From assembly GCA_037783545.1 (NCBI GenBank), contig JBBELK010000167.1, positions 186,001-250,000 of the forward strand: a stretch of DNA of 64,000 nucleotides, written 5' to 3'. Of this stretch, positions 11,641 to 23,300 are shown piece after piece. This stretch comes from Henricia sp. BOLD:AAB3569 (Eukaryota; Echinodermata; Asteroidea; Spinulosida; Echinasteridae). Every line of letters begins with the position of its first letter. Within the stretch, counting starts at the first letter, position 1. Both the position numbers and the translations under genes were made by a program. Under the pieces are notes generated by a model that searched no databases, was not told the origin of the DNA, and saw only the letters and a program-made list of their open reading frames with translations.

Positions 11641-14210
11641 CCTGCTTAAACAGCTCTATGTCGCAAACTTGTTTTGCAAATTTGAACAGTTTCCCGTTCA
11701 AACCGACCGAGTTATTGGCGAATGAAGCTAAAACTCAATCTTGGCACACTAATTGTTGGCACAAACAGACGTCGCTTTCGGCGAATACTGCGTCTCGAAC
11801 GGTCGTTATTTTGGAACTGAAGGAATTTCCAGACAAACTTCCAATTTTGCCTGCTTAAACAGCTCTATGTCGCAAACTTGTTTTGCAAATTTGAACAGTT
11901 TCCCGTTCAAACTGACCGATTTATTGGCGAATGTAGCTAAAACTTGCTGCCGGCACACTAATTGTTGGCACAAACAGACGTCGCTTTCGGCGAATGCTGC
12001 GTCTCGAACGTTCGTTATTTTGGAACTGAAGGAATTTCCAGACAAACTTCCAATTTTGCCTGCTTAAACAGCTCTATGTCGCAAACTTGTTTTGCAAATT
12101 TGAACAGTTTCCCGTTCAAACCGACCGAGTTATTGGCGAATGAAGCTAAAACTCAATCTTGGCACACTAATTGTTGGCACAAACAGACGTCGCTTTCGGC
12201 GAATACTGCGTCTCGAACGGTCATTATTTTGGAACTGAAGGAATTTCCAGACAAACTTCCAATTTTGCCTGCTTAAACAGCTCTATGTCGCAAACTTGTT
12301 TTGCAAATTTGAACAGTTTCCCGTTCAAACTGACCGATTTATTGGCGAATGTAGCTAAAACTTGCGGCCGGCACACTAATTGTTGGCACAAACAGACGTC
12401 GCTTTCGGCGAATACTGCGTCTCGAACGGTCGTTATTTTGGAACTGAAGGAATTTCCAGACAAACTTCCAATTTTGCCTGCTTAAACAGCTCTATGTCGC
12501 AAACTTGTTTTGCAAATTCGAACAGTTTCCCGTTCAAACTGACCGATTTATTGGCGAATGTAGCTAAAACTTGCGGCCGGCACACTAATTGTTGTCACAA
12601 ACAGACGTCGTTTTCGGCGAATACTGCGTCTCGAACGTTCGTTATTTTGGAACTGAAGGAATTTCCAGACAAACTTCAAATTGTGCCTGCTTAAACAGCT
12701 TTATGTCGCAAACTTGTTTTGCAAATTTGAACAGTTTCCCGTTCAAACTGACCGAGTTATTGGCGAATGTAGCTAAAACTTGCTGCCGGCAAACTAATGT
12801 TTGGCACAAACAGACGTCGCTTTCGGCGAATACTGCGTCTCGAACGGTCGTTATTTTGGAACTGAAGGAATTTCCAGACAAACTTCCAATTTTGGCTGCT
12901 TAAACAGCTCTATGTCGCAAACTTGTTTTGCAAATTTGAACAGTTTCCCGTTCAAACCGACCGAGTTATTGGCGAATGAAGCTAAAACTCAATCTTGGCA
13001 CACTAATTGTTGGCACAAACAGACGTCGGTTTCGGCGAATACTGCGTCTCGAACGGTCGTTATTTTGGAACTGAAGGAATTTCCAGACAAACTTCCAATT
13101 TTGCCTGCTTAAACAGCTCTATGTCGCAAACTTGTTTTGCAAATTTGAACAGTTTCCCGTTCAAACTGACCGATTTATTGGCGAATGTAGCTAAAACTTG
13201 CGGCCGGCACACTAATTGTTGGCACAAACAGACGTCGTTTTCGGCGAATACTGCGTCTCGAACGGTCGTTATTTTGGAACTGAAGGAATTTCCAGACAAA
13301 CTTCCAATTTTGGCTGCTTAAACAGCTCTATGTCGCAAACTTGTTTTGCAAATTTGAACAGTTTCCCGTTCAAACCGACCGAATTATTGGCGAATGAAGC
13401 TAAAACTCAATCTTGGCACACTAATTGTTGGCACAAACAGACGTCGCTTTCGGCGAATACTGCGTCTCGAACGGTCGTTATTTTGGAACTGAAGGAATTT
13501 CCAGACAAACTTCCAATTTTGCCTGCTTAAACAGCTCTATGTCGCAAACTTGTTTTGCAAATTTGAACAGTTTCCCGTTCAAACCGACCGAGTTATTGGC
13601 GAATGAAGCTAAAACTCAATCTTGGCACACTAATTGTTGGCACAAACAGACGTCGCTTTCGGCGAATACTGCGTCTCGAACGGTCGTTATTTTGGAACTG
13701 AAGGAATTTCCAGACAAACTTCCAATTTTGCCTGCTTAAACAGCTCTATGTCGCAAACTTGTTTTGCAAATTTGAACAGTTTCCCGTTCAAACTGACCGA
13801 TTTATTGGCGAATGTAGCTAAAACTTGCTGCCGGCACACTAATTGTTGGCACAAACAGACGTCGCTTTCGGCGAATGCTGCGTCTCGAACGTTCGTTATT
13901 TTGGAACTGAAGGAATTTCCAGACAAACTTCCAATTTTGCCTGCTTAAACAGCTCTATGTCGCAAACTTGTTTTGCAAATTTGAACAGTTTCCCGTTCAA
14001 ACCGACCGAGTTATTGGCGAATGAAGCTAAAACTCAATCTTGGCACACTAATTGTTGGCACAAACAGACGTCGCTTTCGGCGAATACTGCGTCTCGAACG
14101 GTCGTTATTTTGGAACTGAAGGAATTTCCAGACAAACTTCCAATTTTGCCTGCTTAAACAGCTCTATGTCGCAAACTTGTTTTGCAAATTTGAACAGTTT
14201 CCCGTTCAAA
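11641..14210. repeat. 14-monomer-offset duplication, copy 2
   Basis: Second copy of 8715-11284. The edges are set by the first differing diagnostic sites: m98 on the left and the Q/V box on the right. The roughly 1.7 monomers between the copies (11285-11640) complete the 2926-bp unit. Confidence 0.9.
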
Positions 14211-15500
14211 CCGACCGAGTTATTGGCGAATGAAGCTAAAACTCAATCTTGGCACACTAATTGTTGGCACAAACAGACGTCGCTTTCGGCGAATACTGCG
14301 TCTCGAACGGTCGTTATTTTGGAACTGAAGGAATTTCCAGACAAACTTCCAATTTTGCCTGCTTAAACAGCTCTATGTCGCAAACTTGTTTTGCAAATTT
14401 GAACAGTTTCCCGTTCAAACTGACCGATTTATTGGCGAATGTAGCTAAAACTTGCTGCCGGCACACTAATTGTTGGCACAAACAGACGTCGCTTTCGGCG
14501 AATGCTGCGTCTCGAACGTTCGTTATTTTGGAACTGAAGGAATTTCCAGACAAACTTCCAATTTTGCCTGCTTAAACAGCTCTATGTCGCAAACTTGTTT
14601 TGCAAATTTGAACAGTTTCCCGTTCAAACCGACCGAGTTATTGGCGAATGAAGCTAAAACTCAATCTTGGCACACTAATTGTTGGCACAAACAGACGTCG
14701 CTTTCGGCGAATACTGCGTCTCGAACGGTCGTTATTTTGGAACTGAAGGAATTTCCAGACAAACTTCCAATTTTGCCTGCTTAAACAGCTCTATGTCGCA
14801 AACTTGTTTTGCAAATTTGAACAGTTTCCCGTTCAAACTGACCGATTTATTGGCGAATGTAGCTAAAACTTGCTGCCGGCACACTAATTGTTGGCACAAA
14901 CAGACGTCCCTTTCGGCGAATGCTGCGTCTCGAACGTTCGTTATTTTGGAACTGAAGGAATTTCCAGACAAACTTCCAATTTTGCCTGCTTAAACAGCTC
15001 TATGTCGCAAACTTGTTTTGCAAATTTGAACAGTTTCCCGTTCAAACTGACCGATTTATTGGCGAATGTAGCTAAAACTTGCGGCCGGCACACTAATTGT
15101 TGGCACAAACAGACGTCGTTTTCGGCGAATACTGCGTCTCGAACGTTCGTTATTTTGGAACTGAAGGAATTTCCAGACAAACTTCAAATTTTGCCTGCTT
15201 AAACAGCTCTATGTCGCAAACTTGTTTTGCAAATTTGAACAGTTTCCCGTTCAAACCGACCGAGTTATTGGCGAATGAAGCTAAAACTCAATCTTGGCAC
15301 ACTAATTGTTGGCACAAACAGACGTCGCTTTCGGCGAATACTGCGTCTCGAACGGTCGTTATTTTGGAACTGAAGGAATTTCCAGACAAACTTCCAATTT
15401 TGCCTGCTTAAACAGCTCTATGTCGCAAACTTGTTTTGCAAATTTGAACAGTTTCCCGTTCAAACTGACCGATTTATTGGCGAATGTAGCTAAAACTTGC
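14004..15500. repeat. Copy of 1-1497 at 14,003-bp offset
   Basis: The first seven monomer types of the window recur here in the same order at exactly 67 monomers' distance, including the GACGTCCC variant near 14904. They diverge at the box of the monomer starting at 15306 (gcgg here, gctg in the earlier copy). The same run is also found at 46.4-47.9 kb and 59.8-61.3 kb. Confidence 0.85.
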
Positions 15501-16771
15501 GGCCGGCACACTAATTGTTGGCACAAACAGACGTCGCTTTCGGCGAATACTGCGTCTCGAACGGTCGTTATTTTGGAACTGAAGGAATTTCCAGACAAAC
15601 TTCCAATTTTGCCTGCTTAAACAGCTCTATGTCGCAAACTTGTTTTGCAAATTTGAACAGTTTCCCGTTCAAACTGACCGATTTATTGGCGAATGTAGCT
15701 AAAACTTGCTGCCGGCACACTAATTGTTGGCACAAACAGACGTCGCTTTCGGCGAATGCTGCGTCTCGAACGTTCGTTATTTTGGAACTGAAGGAATTTC
15801 CAGACAAACTTCCAATTTTGCCTGCTTAAACAGCTCTATGTCGCAAACTTGTTTTGCAAATTTGAACAGTTTCCCGTTCAAACTGACCGATTTATTGGCG
15901 AATGTAGCTAAAACTTGCTGCCGGCACACTAATTGTTGGCACAAATAGACGTCGCTTTCGGCGAATGCTGCGTCTCGAACGTTCGTTATTTTGGAACTGA
16001 AGGAATTTCCAGACAAACTTCCAATTTTGCCTGCTTAAACAGCTCTATGTCGCAAACTTGTTTTGCAAATTTGAACAGTTTCCCGTTCAAACCGACCGAG
16101 TTATTGGCGAATGAAGCTAAAACTCAATCTTGGCACACTAATTGTTGGCACAAACAGACGTCGCTTTCGGCGAATACTGCGTCTCGAACGGTCGTTATTT
16201 TGGAACTGAAGGAATTTCCAGACAAACTTCCAATTTTGCCTGCTTAAACAGCTCTATGTCGCAAACTTGTTTTGCAAATTTGAACAGTTTCCCGTTCAAA
16301 CTGACCGATTTATTGGCGAATGTAGCTAAAACTTGCGGCCGGCACACTAATTGTTGGCACAAACAGACGTCGCTTTCGGCGAATACTGCGTCTCGAACGG
16401 TCGTTATTTTGGAACTGAAGGAATTTCCAGACAAACTTCCAATTTTGCCTGCTTAAACAGCTCTATGTCGCAAACTTGTTTTGCAAATTCGAACAGTTTC
16501 CCGTTCAAACTGACCGATTTATTGGCGAATGTAGCTAAAACTTGCGGCCGGCACACTAATTGTTGTCACAAACAGACGTCGTTTTCGGCGAATACTGCGT
16601 CTCGAACGTTCGTTATTTTGGAACTGAAGGAATTTCCAGACAAACTTCAAATTTTGCCTGCTTAAACAGCTTTATGTCGCAAACTTGTTTTGCAAATTTG
16701 AACAGTTTCCCGTTCAAACTGACCGAGTTATTGGCGAATGTAGCTAAAACTTGCTGCCGGCAAACTAATGT

Positions 16772-17189
16772 TTGGCACAAACAGACGTCGCTTTCGGCGA
16801 ATACTGCGTCTCGAACGGTCGTTATTTTGGAACTGAAGGAATTTCCAGACAAACTTCCAATTTTGGCTGCTTAAACAGCTCTATGTCGCAAACTTGTTTT
16901 GCAAATTCGAACAGTTTCCCGTTCAAACTGACCGATTTATTGGCGAATGTAGCTAAAACTTGCGGCCGGCACACTAATTGTTGTCACAAACAGACGTCGT
17001 TTTCGGCGAATACTGCGTCTCGAACGTTCGTTATTTTGGAACTGAAGGAATTTCCAGACAAACTTCAAATTTTGCCTGCTTAAACAGCTTTATGTCGCAA
17101 ACTTGTTTTGCAAATTTGAACAGTTTCCCGTTCAAACTGACCGAGTTATTGGCGAATGTAGCTAAAACTTGCTGCCGGCAAACTAATGT
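16772..17189. repeat. Extra two-monomer (418-bp) insertion with crossover-type junction
   Basis: Relative to 22615-22827, two additional monomers are present. The first is chimeric: its left half carries ttttggctgc (the type that normally follows) and its right half carries aattcgaac with a V-type gcgg box (the type two monomers back). The switch lies between about 16866 and 16909. The same insertion is at 28232-28649 in the second 11,460-bp unit. Confidence 0.85.
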
Positions 17190-18123
17190 TTGGCACAAAC
17201 AGACGTCGCTTTCGGCGAATACTGCGTCTCGAACGGTCGTTATTTTGGAACTGAAGGAATTTCCAGACAAACTTCCAATTTTGGCTGCTTAAACAGCTCT
17301 ATGTCGCAAACTTGTTTTGCAAATTTGAACAGTTTCCCGTTCAAACCGACCGAGTTATTGGCGAATGAAGCTAAAACTCAGTCTTGGCACACTAATTGTT
17401 GGCACAAACAGACGTCGGTTTCGGCGAATACTGCGTCTCGAACGGTCGTTATTTTGGAACTGAAGGAATTTCCAGACAAACTTCCAATTTTGCCTGCTTA
17501 AACAGCTCTATGTCGCAAACTTGTTTTGCAAATTTGAACAGTTTCCCGTTCAAACTGACCGATTTATTGGCGAATGTAGCTAAAACTTGCGGCCGGCACA
17601 CTAATTGTTGGCACAAACAGACGTCGTTTTCGGCGAATACTGCGTCTCGAACGGTCGTTATTTTGGAACTGAAGGAATTTCCAGACAAACTTCCAATTTT
17701 GGCTGCTTAAACAGCTCTATGTCGCAAACTTGTTTTGCAAATTCGAACAGTTTCCCGTTCAAACTGACCGATTTATTGGCGAATGTAGCTAAAACTTGCG
17801 GCCGGCACACTAATTGTTGTCACAAACAGACGTCGTTTTCGGCGAATACTGCGTCTCGAACGTTCGTTATTTTGGAACTGAAGGAATTTCCAGACAAACT
17901 TCCAATTTTGCCTGCTTAAACAGCTTTATGTCGCAAACTTGTTTTGCAAATTTGAACAGTTTCCCGTTCAAACTGACCGAGTTATTGGCGAATGTAGCTA
18001 AAACTTGCTGCCGGCAAACTAATGTTTGGCACAAACAGACGTCGCTTTCGGCGAATACTGCGTCTCGAACGGTCGTTATTTTGGAACTGAAGGAATTTCC
18101 AGACAAACTTCCAATTTTGCCTG

Positions 18124-19794
18124 CATGAACAGCTCTATGTCGCAAACTTGTTTTGCAAATTTGAACAGTTTCCCGTTTAAACTGACCGATTTATTGGCGA
18201 ATGTAGCTAAAACTTGCTGCCGGCACACTAATTGTTGGCACAAACAGACGTCGCTTTCGGCGAATGCTGCGTCTCGAACGTTCGTTATTTTGGAACTGAA
18301 GGAATTTCCAGACAAACTTCCAATTTTGCCTGCTTAAACAGCTCTATGTCGCAAACTTGTTTTGCAATTTTGAACAGTTTCCCGTTCAAACCGACCGAGT
18401 TATTGGCGAATGAAGCTAAAACTCAATCTCGGCACACTAATTGTTGGCACAAACAGACGTCGTTTTCGGCGAATACTGCGTCTCGAACGGTCGTTATTTT
18501 GGAACTGAAGGAATTTCCAGACAAACTTCCAATTTTGCCTGCTTAAACAGCTCTATGTCGCAAACTTGTTTTGAAAATTTGAACAGTTTCCCGTTCAAAC
18601 CGATCGAGTTATTGGCGAATGAAGCTAAAACTCAATCTCGGCACACTAATTGTTGGCACAAACAGACGTCGTTTTCGGCGAATACTGCGTCTCGAACGTT
18701 CGTTATTTTGGAACTGAAGGAATTTCCAGACAAACTTCCAATTTTGCCTGCTTAAACAGCTCTATGTCGCAAACTTGTTTTGCAAATTTGAACAGTTTCC
18801 CGTTCAAACTGACCGATTTATTGGCGAATGTAGCTAAAACTTGCTGCCGGCACACTAATTGTTGGCACAAACAGACGTCGCTTTCGGCGAATGCTGCGTC
18901 TCGAACGTTCGTTATTTTGGAACTGAAGGAATTTCCAGACAAACTTCCAATTTTGCCTGCTTAAACAGCTCTATGTCGCAAACTTGTTTTGCAATTTTGA
19001 ACAGTTTCCCGTTCAAACCGACCGAGTTATTGGCGAATGAAGCTAAAACTCAATCTCGGCACACTAATTGTTGGCACAAACAGACGTCGTTTTCGGCGAA
19101 TACTGCGTCTCGAACGTGTTATTTTGGAACTGAAGGAATTTCCAGACAAACTTCAAATTTTGCCTGCTTAAACAGCTCTATGTCGCAAACTTGTTTTGCA
19201 AATTTGAACAGTTTCCCGTTAAAACTGACCGAGTTATTGGCGAATGTAGCTAAAACTTGCTGCCGGCAAACTAATGTTTGGCACAGACAGACGTCGCTTT
19301 CGGCGAATACTGCGTCTCGAACGTGTTATTTTGGAACTGAAGGAATTTCCAGACAAACTTCAAATTTTGCCTGCTTAAACAGCTCTATGTCGCAAACTTG
19401 TTTTGCAAATTTGAACAGTTTCCCGTTAAAACTGACCGAGTTATTGGCGAATGAAGCTAAAACTCAATCTCGGCACACTAATTGTTGGCACAAACAGACG
19501 TCGTTTTCGGCGAATACTGCGTCTCGAACGTGTTATTTTGGAACTGAAGGAATTTCCAGACAAACTTCAAATTTTGCCTGCTTAAACAGCTCTATGTCGC
19601 AAACTTGTTTTGCAAATTTGAACAGTTTCCCGTTAAAACTGACCGAGTTATTGGCGAATGTAGCTAAAACTTGCTCCCGGCAAACTAATGTTTGGCACAA
19701 ACAGACGTCCCTTTCGGCGAATGCTGCGTCTCGAACGTTCGTTATTTTGGAACTGAAGGAATTTCCAGACAAACTTCCAATTTTGCCTGCTTAA
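18124..19794. repeat. Divergent subfamily island 1 (209/207-bp monomers)
   Basis: This stretch carries variants absent elsewhere outside the related islands: ttgcaattttg, ttgaaaatttg, cccgttaaaac with a Q-type right box, ccgatcgag and actcaatctcgg. Three consecutive monomers lack 2 bp in cgaacgttcgtt (giving cgaacgtgtt at 19111, 19318 and 19525), so they are 207 bp long. Since 207 is divisible by 3, a TTG-started frame stays open for 311 codons (18859-19794). Confidence 0.88.
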
Positions 19795-20309
19795 ACAGCT
19801 CTATGTCGCAAACTTGTTTTGCAAATTTGAACAGTTTCCCGTTCAAACTGACCGATTTATTGGCGAATGTAGCTAAAACTTGCGGCCGGCACACTAATTG
19901 TTGGCACAAACAGACGTCGTTTTCGGCGAATACTGCGTCTCGAACGTTCGTTATTTTGGAACTGAAGGAATTTCCAGACAAACTTCAAATTTTGCCTGCT
20001 TAAACAGCTCTATGTCGCAAACTTGTTTTGCAAATTTGAACAGTTTCCCGTTCAAACCGACCGAGTTATTGGCGAATGAAGCTAAAACTCAATCTTGGCA
20101 CACTAATTGTTGGCACAAACAGACGTCGCTTTCGGCGAATACTGCGTCTCGAACGGTCGTTATTTTGGAACTGAAGGAATTTCCAGACAAACTTCCAATT
20201 TTGCCTGCTTAAACAGCTCTATGTCGCAAACTTGTTTTGCAAATTTGAACAGTTTCCCGTTCAAACTGACCGATTTATTGGCGAATGTAGCTAAAACTTG
20301 CGGCCGGCA

Positions 20310-23300
20310 CACTAATTGTTGGCACAAACAGACGTCGCTTTCGGCGAATACTGCGTCTCGAACGGTCGTTATTTTGGAACTGAAGGAATTTCCAGACAAA
20401 CTTCCAATTTTGCCTGCTTAAACAGCTCTATGTCGCAAACTTGTTTTGCAAATTTGAACAGTTTCCCGTTCAAACTGACCGATTTATTGGCGAATGTAGC
20501 TAAAACTTGCTGCCGGCACACTAATTGTTGGCACAAACAGACGTCGCTTTCGGCGAATGCTGCGTCTCGAACGTTCGTTATTTTGGAACTGAAGGAATTT
20601 CCAGACAAACTTCCAATTTTGCCTGCTTAAACAGCTCTATGTCGCAAACTTGTTTTGCAAATTTGAACAGTTTCCCGTTCAAACCGACCGAGTTATTGGC
20701 GAATGAAGCTAAAACTCAATCTTGGCACACTAATTGTTGGCACAAACAGACGTCGCTTTCGGCGAATACTGCGTCTCGAACGGTCGTTATTTTGGAACTG
20801 AAGGAATTTCCAGACAAACTTCCAATTTTGCCTGCTTAAACAGCTCTATGTCGCAAACTTGTTTTGCAAATTTGAACAGTTTCCCGTTCAAACTGACCGA
20901 TTTATTGGCGAATGTAGCTAAAACTTGCTGCCGGCACACTAATTGTTGGCACAAACAGACGTCCCTTTCGGCGAATGCTGCGTCTCGAACGTTCGTTATT
21001 TTGGAACTGAAGGAATTTCCAGACAAACTTCCAATTTTGCCTGCTTAAACAGCTCTATGTCGCAAACTTGTTTTGCAAATTTGAACAGTTTCCCGTTCAA
21101 ACTGACCGATTTATTGGCGAATGTAGCTAAAACTTGCGGCCGGCACACTAATTGTTGGCACAAACAGACGTCGTTTTCGGCGAATACTGCGTCTCGAACG
21201 TTCGTTATTTTGGAACTGAAGGAATTTCCAGACAAACTTCAAATTTTGCCTGCTTAAACAGCTCTATGTCGCAAACTTGTTTTGCAAATTTGAACAGTTT
21301 CCCGTTCAAACCGACCGAGTTATTGGCGAATGAAGCTAAAACTCAATCTTGGCACACTAATTGTTGGCACAAACAGACGTCGCTTTCGGCGAATACTGCG
21401 TCTCGAACGGTCGTTATTTTGGAACTGAAGGAATTTCCAGACAAACTTCCAATTTTGCCTGCTTAAACAGCTCTATGTCGCAAACTTGTTTTGCAAATTT
21501 GAACAGTTTCCCGTTCAAACTGACCGATTTATTGGCGAATGTAGCTAAAACTTGCGGCCGGCACACTAATTGTTGGCACAAACAGACGTCGCTTTCGGCG
21601 AATACTGCGTCTCGAACGGTCGTTATTTTGGAACTGAAGGAATTTCCAGACAAACTTCCAATTTTGCCTGCTTAAACAGCTCTATGTCGCAAACTTGTTT
21701 TGCAAATTTGAACAGTTTCCCGTTCAAACTGACCGATTTATTGGCGAATGTAGCTAAAACTTGCTGCCGGCACACTAATTGTTGGCACAAACAGACGTCG
21801 CTTTCGGCGAATGCTGCGTCTCGAACGTTCGTTATTTTGGAACTGAAGGAATTTCCAGACAAACTTCCAATTTTGCCTGCTTAAACAGCTCTATGTCGCA
21901 AACTTGTTTTGCAAATTTGAACAGTTTCCCGTTCAAACTGACCGATTTATTGGCGAATGTAGCTAAAACTTGCTGCCGGCACACTAATTGTTGGCACAAA
22001 TAGACGTCGCTTTCGGCGAATGCTGCGTCTCGAACGTTCGTTATTTTGGAACTGAAGGAATTTCCAGACAAACTTCCAATTTTGCCTGCTTAAACAGCTC
22101 TATGTCGCAAACTTGTTTTGCAAATTTGAACAGTTTCCCGTTCAAACCGACCGAGTTATTGGCGAATGAAGCTAAAACTCAATCTTGGCACACTAATTGT
22201 TGGCACAAACAGACGTCGCTTTCGGCGAATACTGCGTCTCGAACGGTCGTTATTTTGGAACTGAAGGAATTTCCAGACAAACTTCCAATTTTGCCTGCTT
22301 AAACAGCTCTATGTCGCAAACTTGTTTTGCAAATTTGAACAGTTTCCCGTTCAAACTGACCGATTTATTGGCGAATGTAGCTAAAACTTGCGGCCGGCAC
22401 ACTAATTGTTGGCACAAACAGACGTCGCTTTCGGCGAATACTGCGTCTCGAACGGTCGTTATTTTGGAACTGAAGGAATTTCCAGACAAACTTCCAATTT
22501 TGCCTGCTTAAACAGCTCTATGTCGCAAACTTGTTTTGCAAATTCGAACAGTTTCCCGTTCAAACTGACCGATTTATTGGCGAATGTAGCTAAAACTTGC
22601 GGCCGGCACACTAATTGTTGTCACAAACAGACGTCGTTTTCGGCGAATACTGCGTCTCGAACGTTCGTTATTTTGGAACTGAAGGAATTTCCAGACAAAC
22701 TTCAAATTTTGCCTGCTTAAACAGCTTTATGTCGCAAACTTGTTTTGCAAATTTGAACAGTTTCCCGTTCAAACTGACCGAGTTATTGGCGAATGTAGCT
22801 AAAACTTGCTGCCGGCAAACTAATGTTTGGCACAAACAGACGTCGCTTTCGGCGAATACTGCGTCTCGAACGGTCGTTATTTTGGAACTGAAGGAATTTC
22901 CAGACAAACTTCCAATTTTGGCTGCTTAAACAGCTCTATGTCGCAAACTTGTTTTGCAAATTTGAACAGTTTCCCGTTCAAACCGACCGAGTTATTGGCG
23001 AATGAAGCTAAAACTCAATCTTGGCACACTAATTGTTGGCACAAACAGACGTCGGTTTCGGCGAATACTGCGTCTCGAACGGTCGTTATTTTGGAACTGA
23101 AGGAATTTCCAGACAAACTTCCAATTTTGCCTGCTTAAACAGCTCTATGTCGCAAACTTGTTTTGCAAATTTGAACAGTTTCCCGTTCAAACTGACCGAT
23201 TTATTGGCGAATGTAGCTAAAACTTGCGGCCGGCACACTAATTGTTGGCACAAACAGACGTCGTTTTCGGCGAATACTGCGTCTCGAACGGTCGTTATTT

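Larger units (their letters stand above)
14255..20300. repeat. Tandem duplication of about 6 kb, copy 1
   Basis: Collinear with 20310-25937. The offset is 6055 bp up to about 16.8 kb and 5637 bp from about 17.2 kb. The 418-bp step is an extra pair of monomers here. Both offsets equal a whole number of monomers minus 6 bp, because each copy carries three 207-bp monomers. Confidence 0.88.
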
